Of a stretch of DNA of 35,796 bases, positions 9,634 to 17,288 are shown in pieces. The notes beneath the pieces are model-generated. The model saw only the letters and a program-made list of their open reading frames with translations. It was not told the origin of the DNA and did not search any database. This stretch comes from a virus. The translations under genes and the position numbers were made by a program. The stretch spans positions 1 to 35,796 of IMG/VR virus record IMGVR_UViG_3300034103_001647; one strand, 5' to 3'. Every line of letters starts with the position of its first letter. Within the stretch, counting starts at the first letter, position 1.

Positions 9634-9662
9634 ACGCCGACGGCTAATTGTGCCGTCGGCGT
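9634..9662 (-). terminator. Hairpin terminator after the tail tube gene
   Basis: ACGCCGACGGC, a 7-base loop and GCCGTCGGCGT make a perfect 11-bp stem. On the minus strand it is followed by TTTGCAT. It lies 27 bases past the major tail protein stop. It probably attenuates transcription so that tube protein mRNA outnumbers the chaperone and tape-measure mRNA, a common arrangement in siphophages. Confidence 0.65.
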
Positions 9663-9688
9663 ATAGCGTACCCTATTTGCGCATACGA

Positions 9689-10690
9689 TTACGGCAGCGT
9701 AGAAAGGCTGTTGATGACCTCCACACGAATCATGGTGGCAGCCGTCGAATCGTAGAAACCGGCGAAACCGAACGTTGCCGTCATGTTGCCTTCGCGGTCG
9801 CCGAACGAAATGCTAGACCAGTAGCCGTACAGGTCAACGATGGCAGTCTTGACTGCCGTGCCACCCGCGATGGCGGTACCCTCGCGCTTTAGGCGAATAA
9901 GTCGCTGCGCCGGCGCGGCAGCACGGTACTTGGCAAACTGCGTGTCGCTGTCGAATTCCAGCGTAAACTGGCCGTTCACCCGCATGGCGCCACGACCAAC
10001 CTTATTGGCGGCCATGTTGGATTCATCCTCCATGAACGCCTTGAAATGCAGGCCGAGATCGCACGTGACGCTGAAATCTACCAACTGGCCGCTGATCTGC
10101 GTGGTGCCGATGGTGCCGCCGGCATCGTCAATGTACAGCTTCGTACCGCGCGCCAGGATGACTTCAGTGCTGCGGTCGGCAATGCTGCCTGTGTAGGATG
10201 ACGTCGCGCGGTCGCGACCCATCAGCGACATGTCCAGCATCCAGCCCGGTTCGTTGTCGTTGTCGCTGTCGCCGCGCAGCGTCCATGACGACGCCATGAC
10301 CTGACCGGATTCGTACACGTTGCCAGGTTCGCCGTACTCCAACGTCATGGACTTCAGATCGTCGCTGGCAGCCGTCGGCGTAAACTCATACTTGTACCCG
10401 GTGGTGCCGGTGACCGCGCCAGTGACGCCGCCCTTCAGGCCAAACTGCATCCACCAGCCGAGGTCCTCATACGTGCCGATGTCGACCGCGTTGAACGACA
10501 CGCGCTCGCGCCCGTAGGCGACGCGGCGCCGGTCAAAGTACGTACCCGTCTGGTCGCTAAAATCCATCAGCGGACGTTCGTACGTCGGCGTGATTTGCGC
10601 GTACAGCTTGCGCGTCGCCGCGACGTTGGTGCCGCGCGTCGATTCAATGCCCGCTTGCGATTTCTGCAAGACGACTTCGTTAGTTCCCAT
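9689..10690 (-). CDS. Major tail (tube) protein
   Basis: A 333-residue protein rich in T, G, S and aromatic residues with alternating beta-strand character, no membrane segment and few cysteines. The opening (MGTNEVVLQKSQAGIES, then RKLYAQITPTYERP) and the aromatic, glycine-rich middle fit the Hcp-like tail-tube proteins of siphophages that use a two-domain tube subunit. Its place (after the tail completion genes, before the chaperone pair) and the strong hairpin behind it support a high-copy structural protein. The start has GGAGG 6 bases upstream. The start overlaps the previous gene by 11 bases. Confidence 0.85.
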   Translation of the reverse strand: MGTNEVVLQKSQAGIESTRGTNVAATRKLYAQITPTYERPLMDFSDQTGTYFDRRRVAYGRERVSFNAVDIGTYEDLGWWMQFGLKGGVTGAVTGTTGYKYEFTPTAASDDLKSMTLEYGEPGNVYESGQVMASSWTLRGDSDNDNEPGWMLDMSLMGRDRATSSYTGSIADRSTEVILARGTKLYIDDAGGTIGTTQISGQLVDFSVTCDLGLHFKAFMEDESNMAANKVGRGAMRVNGQFTLEFDSDTQFAKYRAAAPAQRLIRLKREGTAIAGGTAVKTAIVDLYGYWSSISFGDREGNMTATFGFAGFYDSTAATMIRVEVINSLSTLP

Positions 10691-10901
10691 TCGTCACCTC
10701 CGTGGCGACCGGCCTGGCTGCCTTTGGCGACTGCGCAGATGCGTACAGCGCCGAGGCGGCCACGACCGCGTATTGCTCTTCAGACAGGTTCGCGACGTCG
10801 TCAGCGGTCAGGTCCCGCGCAGGAATACCAGCAAACCACTCGGCAGGCTGTCCCTGTGCGTCACGCGCGCCGACGAAGCGCCATGGCGATGTACGCATCA
10901 T
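10680..10901 (-). CDS. Small hypothetical protein before the tail tube gene
   Basis: A 73-residue protein (MMRTSPWRFVGARDAQG...) without a recognisable motif. It has a short DLTADDVANLSEEQYAVV helix, then an Ala/Ser/Pro tail. GGGG lies upstream of two adjacent ATG codons (10901 and 10898), so the first residue is uncertain. It overlaps the tail tube start, so the two are probably translated together. Small genes of unknown role are frequent here. It may be a tail-assembly accessory protein. Confidence 0.65.
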   Translation of the reverse strand: MMRTSPWRFVGARDAQGQPAEWFAGIPARDLTADDVANLSEEQYAVVAASALYASAQSPKAARPVATEVTNGN

Positions 10902-10909
10902 TGTTTCCC

Positions 10910-11338
10910 CTACGATACCGTGACGCCGGTCTTGACCTTGCACGCCACGGTGAAACGGACTGCCAGAAACGATTGCTGCCAGTGCTGCACCTGCACCACT
11001 TCGTACGCCTCTGGCCGCGCGTCAAACACGCCTGCGAGGCCCAGCGTGGTGTTGGCTTCGTACGCGGCGACAATCGGTTCCACGAACGCCACAGCAGCCG
11101 CCAGATCGCCCTGCATGTCCCCTGCGCGGTCGACCAGCACGTCAAGGCGCCAGCGATGCACCAGCTGCCGCAGCGATGGCGTGTACGATAGATCGCCCCG
11201 CAATGGCAGCTGCACAGCCGCCGGCAGCCGCACGTCGGTCGGCGCATTCTCTGGCAGCAGACGGTACGCAGCGACGATGCCGCTGACGTTCTTTAGGATC
11301 GTCTGTGACGCCGTCAGGCACTCCAAAAGCGTCGTCAT
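10910..11338 (-). CDS. Tail terminator/completion-like protein
   Basis: A 142-residue alpha/beta protein located between the HK97 gp10-like gene and the tail tube, the usual site of the tail terminator (lambda GpU-type) in this gene order. The sequence begins MTTLLECLTASQTILKNV and has a central hydrophobic strand-helix pattern (LDVLVDRAG, AAAVAFVEPIVAAYEAN). No specific signature is recognised. It starts at an ATG sharing ATGA with the stop of the preceding gene, so translation is coupled. The assignment rests on synteny. Confidence 0.6.
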   Translation of the reverse strand: MTTLLECLTASQTILKNVSGIVAAYRLLPENAPTDVRLPAAVQLPLRGDLSYTPSLRQLVHRWRLDVLVDRAGDMQGDLAAAVAFVEPIVAAYEANTTLGLAGVFDARPEAYEVVQVQHWQQSFLAVRFTVACKVKTGVTVS

Positions 11339-11724
11339 GACGTGCCACCCATCCGACGCATCAGACGGTCGCCCATGTCGCGGAACACAGTTTCAATGTC
11401 TGGCAGTCGGTCCTGCAGCGCGCGGCCCATGTAGAATCGCCCGCGCATGTACCGCGTACCCTTTTCAACGTAAATGCCGTACTCGGCGCCCACTGGCACA
11501 ATCGCCGTGACGTCGGTGGCGCCACCACTGACCGCGACCGGTCCGATGCTGGATTTCAGTGTGCCAGTGTCGACCGGCACGTAGTCAAGGGATTTCTGGT
11601 AGACCATGACGCCGGCGCGGTACGCCGTTTCTTGCAGTTCGGTGGCGAGCATGTCGGCAGCGACGTTGGCATCGGCGGCGAAACGCAGCACGTCGCTGAT
11701 GTCAATGCTGATTGCGTTGGCCAT
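11335..11724 (-). CDS. HK97 gp10-like head-tail/tail protein
   Basis: A 129-residue protein with the recognisable gp10-family pattern: a helical N-terminal half (residues 8-45), then DYVPVDTGTLKSSI and a Gly/Tyr-rich strand region (GAEYGIYVEKGTRYM) followed by the C-terminal helix. Family members sit at the neck or tail tip end and are called minor capsid or tail-component proteins. It starts at an ATG whose A is the last base of the upstream TGA, with GGAGG upstream. It overlaps the next gene by 4 bases. Confidence 0.8.
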   Translation of the reverse strand: MANAISIDISDVLRFAADANVAADMLATELQETAYRAGVMVYQKSLDYVPVDTGTLKSSIGPVAVSGGATDVTAIVPVGAEYGIYVEKGTRYMRGRFYMGRALQDRLPDIETVFRDMGDRLMRRMGGTS

Positions 11725-12092
11725 CAGTCGACCTCCGTGCAGTACGCCGTGGTCTGAATACCGTAGCCGCCTGGCGCGTCGACGCTCACAACCTCCAACG
11801 TCCTGCCTGACCACGTGATGCGGTCGGCAGGTTTGACGCTGCGGTCGTGCGCTAGTGCAACAATCCACGAACGCGCCTCGGCGCCGTAGGCGATCACACC
11901 ACCCGTGCGAGGCGACGTGCTGCTGCTGGTTGTCACTGCGCAGGCCACGCTGGCCGTGGTTGTCCATGCCTGCGTCCAGCCGCCATTGTTGTCCGTGACC
12001 TCCGTCTGCGTTCGCAGCGTGCAGGTCTCGCGCAGCGACTCCAGTCGCTGGCGACGCATCTGCACCAGGCTGTTACCCTGCAAGAACGTCAT
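11724..12092 (-). CDS. Head-tail joining (head closure) protein
   Basis: A 122-residue beta-rich protein whose C-terminal part reads PADRITWSGRTLEVVSVDAPGG, the typical pattern of the phage head-tail adaptor family (a D.I...G..Y.V..V segment). It lies between the gp6-like connector and the gp10-like protein, the conserved order for a head closure protein that caps the portal-connector channel after packaging. Start ATG at 12092 shares ATGA with the connector stop. Confidence 0.75.
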   Translation of the reverse strand: MTFLQGNSLVQMRRQRLESLRETCTLRTQTEVTDNNGGWTQAWTTTASVACAVTTSSSTSPRTGGVIAYGAEARSWIVALAHDRSVKPADRITWSGRTLEVVSVDAPGGYGIQTTAYCTEVD

Positions 12093-12709
12093 CGGTTGAC
12101 AATCCAGCCTTCATACAGGAAATCCGCCGGCAGGATGTCGTCGCCGGTTTCCGGATCGTAGTGGCCCTGGTACACGCGGCCCTGCATAGGCGCCACGCCG
12201 ATGTACTTGCGCCGGTAGGTCTTGGCCATTTCCAACATGCCATCGCGCCGGATATGCGCCTGCACGGTTGCGCCGTCGGTCGTAAACGTTTCGTTGTCGG
12301 TCAGGCGCCCGGCTTTAATGCGCCAGCCCTCGGCAGCAGACAGATTCAGCGCCATGCGATCATAGGCCGGTGTCCACATCGCCGCTTCGTAACACGTCCA
12401 GACGACGGTGCCATCGGCCACGGTAGCGGCGATGGTGGTAGGCCAGGTTGGTTCGTTGGCGCCGCTGGTACCCGCCGTGGTCGCTTTGTACGCGTACCCG
12501 TTGCGGATGCTCGGCACCACCAGACGGTTGATGGCCTGCGCTGCCTGCGCGGTCCAGATCGCATACGTATCCGGCAGATTGCCGTCAGCGTCTGCGACCT
12601 GCGCGTACCGCAGCAGGCGGCGCAGTTCAGCCGTCGACAACGCCGGATCGGTCGACGCCGCGACCATGTCGGTCAGTTCTGCGAGCGCGTCCGTATAATC
12701 CAACGCCAT
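12089..12709 (-). CDS. Head-tail connector (gp6-like) with inserted domain
   Basis: A 206-residue protein. The helical ends (residues 1-60, with ALAELTDMVAAST and AELRRLLRYAQV; and 110-175) fit the gp6-like connector that binds under the portal. Residues about 63-108 look like a separate insertion (NGYAYKATTAGTSGANEP, TWP, ATVADGTVVWTC) of a small beta module often seen in phage fibre and decoration proteins. Start ATG has GGAGG upstream. It follows the capsid and decoration genes and overlaps the head closure gene by 4 bases. Confidence 0.7.
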   Translation of the reverse strand: MALDYTDALAELTDMVAASTDPALSTAELRRLLRYAQVADADGNLPDTYAIWTAQAAQAINRLVVPSIRNGYAYKATTAGTSGANEPTWPTTIAATVADGTVVWTCYEAAMWTPAYDRMALNLSAAEGWRIKAGRLTDNETFTTDGATVQAHIRRDGMLEMAKTYRRKYIGVAPMQGRVYQGHYDPETGDDILPADFLYEGWIVNR

Positions 12710-12722
12710 CGGTCGGCCTCCG

Positions 12723-13151
12723 TTAGGCGATCACGTATTCGATGTACACGCTGCCGGCCAGACCAGCCGCGGCGCCAGAGGCCTTGGAGATGGTCAGGAA
12801 TTGCGACGCACCCCACGACTGGCGGGACTTGCCGTTGGTCCCCTTTTCGGTGATGTTGTCAAACGTGCCCGCGGCAGTGTTGACGTCAAGGCCGTCAATG
12901 AGGATGTCGGACAGCGTGGTGCCGTTGGCGGCGATGCCAGCGTCGACAGTGCAGGCAGCGGTCGCCGCCGTGGTCACGTCGATGACGACGCGCGTCACCA
13001 AAACTTCCACGCCCTCGGGATTCGCGATGCTCGCCACACCACCAGCGGTGTCCAGCGCGGCCAGTGCAACCTTGTACATTCGGACCTCCTGTCGCGCGTT
13101 GCGGATGCTCGCGCGCTGCTGCTTCTTGTATTGATGCGGGAAAATGCCCAT
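12723..13151 (-). CDS. Putative capsid decoration/head protein
   Basis: A 142-residue beta-rich, low-charge protein between the major capsid and connector genes, where decoration or head-fibre proteins usually lie. Two in-frame starts both have good ribosome sites: MGIFPHQYKKQQ at 13151 (GGAGG, 8-base spacing) and MYKVALAALDTAGG at 13079 (AGGAGGT, 5-base spacing). The 24 extra residues of the long form are basic and glutamine/arginine-rich, unlike the rest. The short form has the look of a small beta-sandwich (many V, T, A and I). Either one form or both may be made. No homologue is identified. Confidence 0.65.
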   Translation of the reverse strand: MGIFPHQYKKQQRASIRNARQEVRMYKVALAALDTAGGVASIANPEGVEVLVTRVVIDVTTAATAACTVDAGIAANGTTLSDILIDGLDVNTAAGTFDNITEKGTNGKSRQSWGASQFLTISKASGAAAGLAGSVYIEYVIA

Positions 13152-13169
13152 TGCGTGCGCCTCCGAATC

Positions 13170-14114
13170 TTAAGTCGTCAGCACGCCAATCGGGTAGCGG
13201 TTGGCAGCGGTCGCCTGCAGGCGGTTGACGGGATTCGGCACAGCCACAGCCACGCGCATGACAGCACGAAGCGCGACCATGTCCTGCTGGAACAGGTTGT
13301 ACACCACGTTGCCAGCGTTGTCGGTGATGACGCCCTGGTCGGCGATGGTGTACGTGATGTCCTGGCGAATGCTGTAGACAATCTGCGACCAGTCGCCAGA
13401 GAATGCCCACGTCGCCGAGGCGTCGAATCCGCCGTTGCGCGGAAAGAAACACGGACTGCCGAGGATGCTGTAGGCGCCCACGTTGTCGCGCATGTTGTTG
13501 ATGAAGAGCGGGGTACCGTCGGCATCACGCAGCGCGCGCAGCTTCCCCATGAAACCGGTGGCGGCGATGGTGCCATTGACCATGTAGCCGTCGGCTTCCA
13601 CCAGGGACCAGACGCCGGCATCGCCGAGCAAATCATCGTAGACATCCGCGCCAGTGCCGAGCGCAACGCTGTTGCCAGCGGCGATGGCGGCAGCACGGAT
13701 GGCCGCCGGCCACGTGGTCGGCTTGTTGGTGCCAAACAGGATGGCCGCGTCGATCGCCTTGCCAAACGCTTCCACGAGATGCGGACGCATTTCGTCGGCG
13801 ATGTTGTAATCGGCATCGTCCAGCAGCGCGGTCGGCATCGGGACAATGACCGCCAGTTCCTCGGCGTTCAGATAGACGTTATCCCACGCCATGTCCGTGG
13901 TCTGCTTCAGACCAGTGTCCCCGGTGACAAAATAGGCGGTCGGCTGCGTGGACACGACCGGCACGCGCAGCTGCTTGCGCGACATGTTCGGCAGGCGCCG
14001 CGCCACGGACATGACCGCCGAGGCCTCCGTGGTCGCCTGGATGATTTCGCGCGCTGCCTCCTCAGGAATCAGCGCGGCGCCGTCGACGCGGTCGACGATG
14101 CTGTTCGTCGGCAT
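13170..14114 (-). CDS. Major capsid protein, HK97 fold
   Basis: A 314-residue protein with the features of the phage capsid family: an N-terminal arm (residues 1-35), the segment RLPNMSRKQLRVPVV, the E-loop region near TAYFVTGDTGLKQT, a spine helix region around ALLDDADYNIADEMRPHLVEAFGKAIDAAILFG, and C-terminal P-domain strands (QDMVALRAVMRVAVAV). It is short for the family because the scaffold is a separate gene upstream. Start ATG at 14114 is preceded by GAGGGTAGGAA. It assembles the icosahedral head. Confidence 0.93.
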   Translation of the reverse strand: MPTNSIVDRVDGAALIPEEAAREIIQATTEASAVMSVARRLPNMSRKQLRVPVVSTQPTAYFVTGDTGLKQTTDMAWDNVYLNAEELAVIVPMPTALLDDADYNIADEMRPHLVEAFGKAIDAAILFGTNKPTTWPAAIRAAAIAAGNSVALGTGADVYDDLLGDAGVWSLVEADGYMVNGTIAATGFMGKLRALRDADGTPLFINNMRDNVGAYSILGSPCFFPRNGGFDASATWAFSGDWSQIVYSIRQDITYTIADQGVITDNAGNVVYNLFQQDMVALRAVMRVAVAVPNPVNRLQATAANRYPIGVLTT

Positions 14115-14120
14115 TTGTTC

Positions 14121-14666
14121 CTACCCTCTGCGACCGTTCAGGCCGCGTTTGATCCAATCGCCGTTGGCGGTCGCCTGTGTGGCGCCAGTGGTGGCGTCGG
14201 CCTTGCCAACGACTTGCCGGAACATGGCCGGCACTTCCTTCTTCAAACTTGCGATCAGTGACGGGATGTTGGTTGGTTCGCCATCGTCGTCAAACGTGAT
14301 GTCGTTCAGGATCGCGCGATACACCACGCCGGCATTGACTGCGCCGGCATCCGTCGCCACGCCGAGCACGCTCGCCTTGGCGCGCGCCTGGCGTTCACGA
14401 CCGCGCACGCTGTCCAGTTCGGCCTTCAGTGCATCCCGCTCGGCAGCGATGCGTTCGGCCTCTGGCTTGCCTGCGGATTCGATGTCCGCCATCTTAACCA
14501 GCAACGCCTTGCGTTCTTTGTCTAGCGCGCGTCGCTGCTCGCGTTCCTTGCGCAACGCTGACTGCAGCGCGCTGACATCGTCGCTGGCCTGCTGGTCCGT
14601 CTGTGCCGCAACGTCCTGCGCCTCGCGCGCGTCGTCATCGGCGACCATGGTTTCGTCCGGCATCAC
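14121..14666 (-). CDS. Scaffolding protein
   Basis: A 181-residue, highly charged protein immediately before the capsid gene. Residues about 30-100 are a long coiled coil (ALRKEREQRRALDKERKALL and so on) preceded by an acidic, Gln-rich head. The C-terminal 60 residues carry a helix (IPSLIASLKKEVPAMFRQV) likely to bind the capsid shell. Length, composition and position are those of phage scaffolds that template procapsid assembly and then leave. Start: GTG-ATG with GGGAGG upstream; either codon is possible. Confidence 0.9.
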   Translation of the reverse strand: MMPDETMVADDDAREAQDVAAQTDQQASDDVSALQSALRKEREQRRALDKERKALLVKMADIESAGKPEAERIAAERDALKAELDSVRGRERQARAKASVLGVATDAGAVNAGVVYRAILNDITFDDDGEPTNIPSLIASLKKEVPAMFRQVVGKADATTGATQATANGDWIKRGLNGRRG

Positions 14667-14705
14667 GCCGTTGCCTCCCTTGCGACATCACGTCGCAATT
14701 GCTAA

Positions 14706-14728
14706 TGGCGCAGGAATAACCTGCGCCA
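14706..14728 (-). terminator. Hairpin between small ORF and scaffold gene
   Basis: TGGCGCAGG, a 5-base loop and CCTGCGCCA form a perfect 9-bp stem in the 100-base gap before the scaffold gene. On the minus strand it is followed by TTAGCAATTG. It may be a terminator for upstream packaging-gene transcripts, or a leader hairpin for transcripts starting at the adjacent promoter candidate. Confidence 0.45.
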
Positions 14729-14743
14729 ATAGTGTACCACGGA

Positions 14744-14770
14744 ATTATCATAGGCTGTGACGGATGTCAA
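14744..14770 (-). promoter_or_regulatory. Promoter candidate for scaffold-capsid genes
   Basis: On the minus strand, TTGACA (14765..14770) is followed after 15 bases by GATAAT (14744..14749), with a TG one base before the TAAT. The -35 is perfect and the -10 matches 5 of 6. The spacing is short by 1 to 2 bases. It is placed to raise expression of scaffold and capsid over terminase and portal. Confidence 0.5.
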
Positions 14771-15066
14771 CAGACTGCGCCATCGGGACATGGCGGCGGC
14801 GCCATCGTTTCGTCGGCGACGATGTCGAGTGTGTCGTTTTCAAATATTTCCAACAGCAGAATACCGTAGGCCACTGGATCTGCCAGCCAATCCTGTACGC
14901 GCCCATGCCACATAATCATGTCGCCGGCATGGATGGCGGCACGCATTTCTAACAGCGTGGTGGCTAGCAGGTCGCCGATCAGCACGCCATCTCGCCAGGT
15001 CACCTCGGAGGTGACCTGGCGCCCATCGGCAGCGTTAGTTTTTAGAACACCTCGCGCGGTAATCAT
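14767..15066 (-). CDS. Small hypothetical protein after the MuF fusion gene
   Basis: A 99-residue protein (MITARGVLKTNAADGRQVTS...) with an acidic C-terminal half (EIFENDTLDIVADE). No family is recognised. The start overlaps the stop of the MuF-zincin gene by one base (TGATG), so the two are coupled. In phage MuF toxin loci the gene immediately after the toxin can be its immunity protein, so this is a candidate, but a small head-assembly gene is equally possible. The coding sequence contains a 29-base palindrome at 14993..15021. Confidence 0.7.
   Translation of the reverse strand: MITARGVLKTNAADGRQVTSEVTWRDGVLIGDLLATTLLEMRAAIHAGDMIMWHGRVQDWLADPVAYGILLLEIFENDTLDIVADETMAPPPCPDGAVC
14993..15021. 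repeat. 29-base perfect inverted repeat inside a coding region
   Basis: Two 14-bp arms (CGCCAGGTCACCTC and its complement) flank a single central G. It would form a DNA cruciform or a very stable RNA hairpin in the transcript of the small gene at 14767..15066. It has no T tail. It may be a protein-binding site or an mRNA processing or attenuation element upstream of the capsid genes. Confidence 0.8.
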
Positions 15067-17288
15067 CAGAGCGATAATAGCAGACGTAGCATGAAGTTGA
15101 CGTAGTCGCGGTCATTCCAAAAACCAATGCTATTTCTTCCCTCTGAAATACCACCAATTCTAAAAATTTGCTGAATGGCCATCGTCCCTATCTCGTTTGA
15201 CGGCAGCTTATCTAATCCAGATTCTGGCCAAATATCTGGATACCTTTTTTCAAACTCGTATCGCAAAATATCAATATCTAAATCTCCGTAAATTTTTCCG
15301 GCATAATGACTGTAAAAGTCATCCCTAATACCAAATTCTCCCGAGTTTGCATATATTTCGGATGCGATTTCACCACCTTTGATTCTGCTTGTCAAAAATC
15401 GCCATTCTTTTTCTCGTACCCTCGGATAAAGACGTTCCGCAAAATGCCACAGTTCATGCATAGAAACTCGAAACAGTTCGTTTGAATCAAGATTTGATAG
15501 TGCAATTATTGATCCGTCTAGCGTGGCAAATCCACGTCTAACAACTGCCGTTTTTGTGTTATTTGATATTGTATATTCAACAAGTTTGTCCCATACTTCT
15601 TTTGGAAAATATTGCCTGGTTGATTGAAGTGCACTAATGGCGGGATCAATTGCTGTGGCGCCAATGATATTCCAGTCACCAGTCAACGACAACGCGCGCG
15701 TTGACTGGCCATAGTCCGGCCGGACATCGCGAATGGTGGCCAGCATCACGTCAGCCGTCGGCGGTTCTTGACTAAGCACCAGCGAATTGTATTCATCAAT
15801 AAGCGCATCTTGGCGAGCGCGCTTTTTGTCTTTTAATCTAAAAAATTTATCGCCAGCTTTCATTTGCGCTTCCATATTGCACTTTTTTAGTGATTTATTT
15901 TTTTTGCAAAATTCATCATAATTATTCCATTCCTTAAGTGCATCTGTAATATCTTCTTCTATTTGCTGTATTTCTTTTTCTAATTCATTTTTTCGACGCG
16001 CTGGCACGTCGTCAAATCCCGAACGACGATACGCCTCGGCGCGAACGACGTCGGTAAACTGCGCGGGATCCTCGCCGGCTGCGATGCGGTACCTGGCGTC
16101 CAGCATCTCTGGCGTCAGGTCAGCATCAGGCGTCGGATATTCGTACTGGCCGACCCAATCCGGCGATGATGCCGAGCGCTGGACAGCAGAGGACTGCAGC
16201 CGAGGCGTAGGCGCCACGCTGGCCGGCGCAGGTGTCGGTGTTGGCACTGGCGTACCTGCCACGCCACCTGCGCGACGCACGGCAGCGTTAGCCTGCGACG
16301 TGGCCAGCGACGCCTCTTGGTAGGATGTTCCCCACTGGTCGCTGTACCGCGGCGCCACCATGTCATCCAGTTCCAACTCGCCAGACTTCCACGCATCGTA
16401 CTTGCCATTGCCGAGCAGGCGCCGCTGGTCGGCCTCTGGCAGCGACTCCAGATAGTCGCGGCCAGTCTGTCCCTTCGGCTGCGGGTAGTCGCGCAGGATA
16501 GGCTTGCCGACGCATCGGCACTGCGGATGGCCGGGAAAGAACGTGACGCTAGTGGGAAACTCCGTGCCGTCCATGATCAGGCATGCCGAGCACGTGCGCG
16601 GTCCCTTGAATGCGTGCCACTCCCATCCGCTGATCAGGTTGGCGTTGGCGGCGAACGACGCCAGGTTGGCCTGCTTGCCAGCGCGCAGGATCTCCGTACG
16701 CGCAATGACCTGCGCACGCTGCCGGCTGACGCCGACGGCACGCTGGATGGCGTCGCCGACCACGCGCGCGTTGCGGCCCTGGCCGATGCCATCCAGCAGC
16801 GTCTGGCGCAGCACTGCGCTGCCGGTGGCGCCGAACGTGTCCAGCAGGTCGCGCAGTGGTCCCGTCGACGTCGCGGCAATGATCTCGCGCAGTGCAGGCG
16901 CCGACAGCGTGCGGAACGATGACGCGACCACAGCCTGGCCGGCGACAGCCTGCACGCTGGCAGACGCTGCTGCGGCGCCGGCTGCAGCTGCATTGGTCTG
17001 TGCGACCGGCAGCAGGCTGTTCAGCGTCTGGCCGTAGTCATCCAGCTCGCGCAGCGCCTGCTCTTCTAGCGCGCGCAGGCGGTCGAGCCGTTCAATCTGC
17101 CACGGCTGCACGTCCGGCCCTAGCGCGTCGATATCTGCTTGCAGCGCGTCGCCGATGTCCCGCAGGCTGACTAGCACGTCTTCAATGCCGCTGGCGAGGA
17201 TGCGCTGCGCTGCCGCGTCCTGCGTCAGCAACGCCACGCGGAACGCGTTCAGGACAGCGTCAAGGCGACTACCGCGCGGCACAGACAC
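15066..17288 (-). CDS. MuF-type head morphogenesis protein fused to HExxH zincin domain
   Basis: A 740-residue protein. Residues about 130-265 carry the MuF/SPP1 gp7 head-morphogenesis domain (RAQVIARTEILRAGKQANL, GWEWHAF, CSACLIMDG and FPGHPQCRC). A Pro/Thr/Ala linker (about 340-370) leads to a C-terminal region. Residues 430-500 are a Lys/Glu-rich coiled coil with cysteines. Residues about 540-740 form a putative metallopeptidase with HELWH at 611-615 (15444..15458) and downstream Glu candidates for the third zinc ligand (ASEIYANSGEF, and NEIGTMAIQQ). The C-terminal half is visibly A/T-rich against high-GC neighbours, so it was probably acquired. MuF proteins can carry effector domains into the virion. 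A GTG start overlaps the portal stop (TAGTG). Confidence 0.85.
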   Translation of the reverse strand: MSVPRGSRLDAVLNAFRVALLTQDAAAQRILASGIEDVLVSLRDIGDALQADIDALGPDVQPWQIERLDRLRALEEQALRELDDYGQTLNSLLPVAQTNAAAAGAAAASASVQAVAGQAVVASSFRTLSAPALREIIAATSTGPLRDLLDTFGATGSAVLRQTLLDGIGQGRNARVVGDAIQRAVGVSRQRAQVIARTEILRAGKQANLASFAANANLISGWEWHAFKGPRTCSACLIMDGTEFPTSVTFFPGHPQCRCVGKPILRDYPQPKGQTGRDYLESLPEADQRRLLGNGKYDAWKSGELELDDMVAPRYSDQWGTSYQEASLATSQANAAVRRAGGVAGTPVPTPTPAPASVAPTPRLQSSAVQRSASSPDWVGQYEYPTPDADLTPEMLDARYRIAAGEDPAQFTDVVRAEAYRRSGFDDVPARRKNELEKEIQQIEEDITDALKEWNNYDEFCKKNKSLKKCNMEAQMKAGDKFFRLKDKKRARQDALIDEYNSLVLSQEPPTADVMLATIRDVRPDYGQSTRALSLTGDWNIIGATAIDPAISALQSTRQYFPKEVWDKLVEYTISNNTKTAVVRRGFATLDGSIIALSNLDSNELFRVSMHELWHFAERLYPRVREKEWRFLTSRIKGGEIASEIYANSGEFGIRDDFYSHYAGKIYGDLDIDILRYEFEKRYPDIWPESGLDKLPSNEIGTMAIQQIFRIGGISEGRNSIGFWNDRDYVNFMLRLLLSL

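Noticed and set aside
12801-14261. 486-codon plus-strand frame opposite the capsid gene
   Set aside because: Antisense shadow of the HK97-type capsid; no ribosome site or family features.
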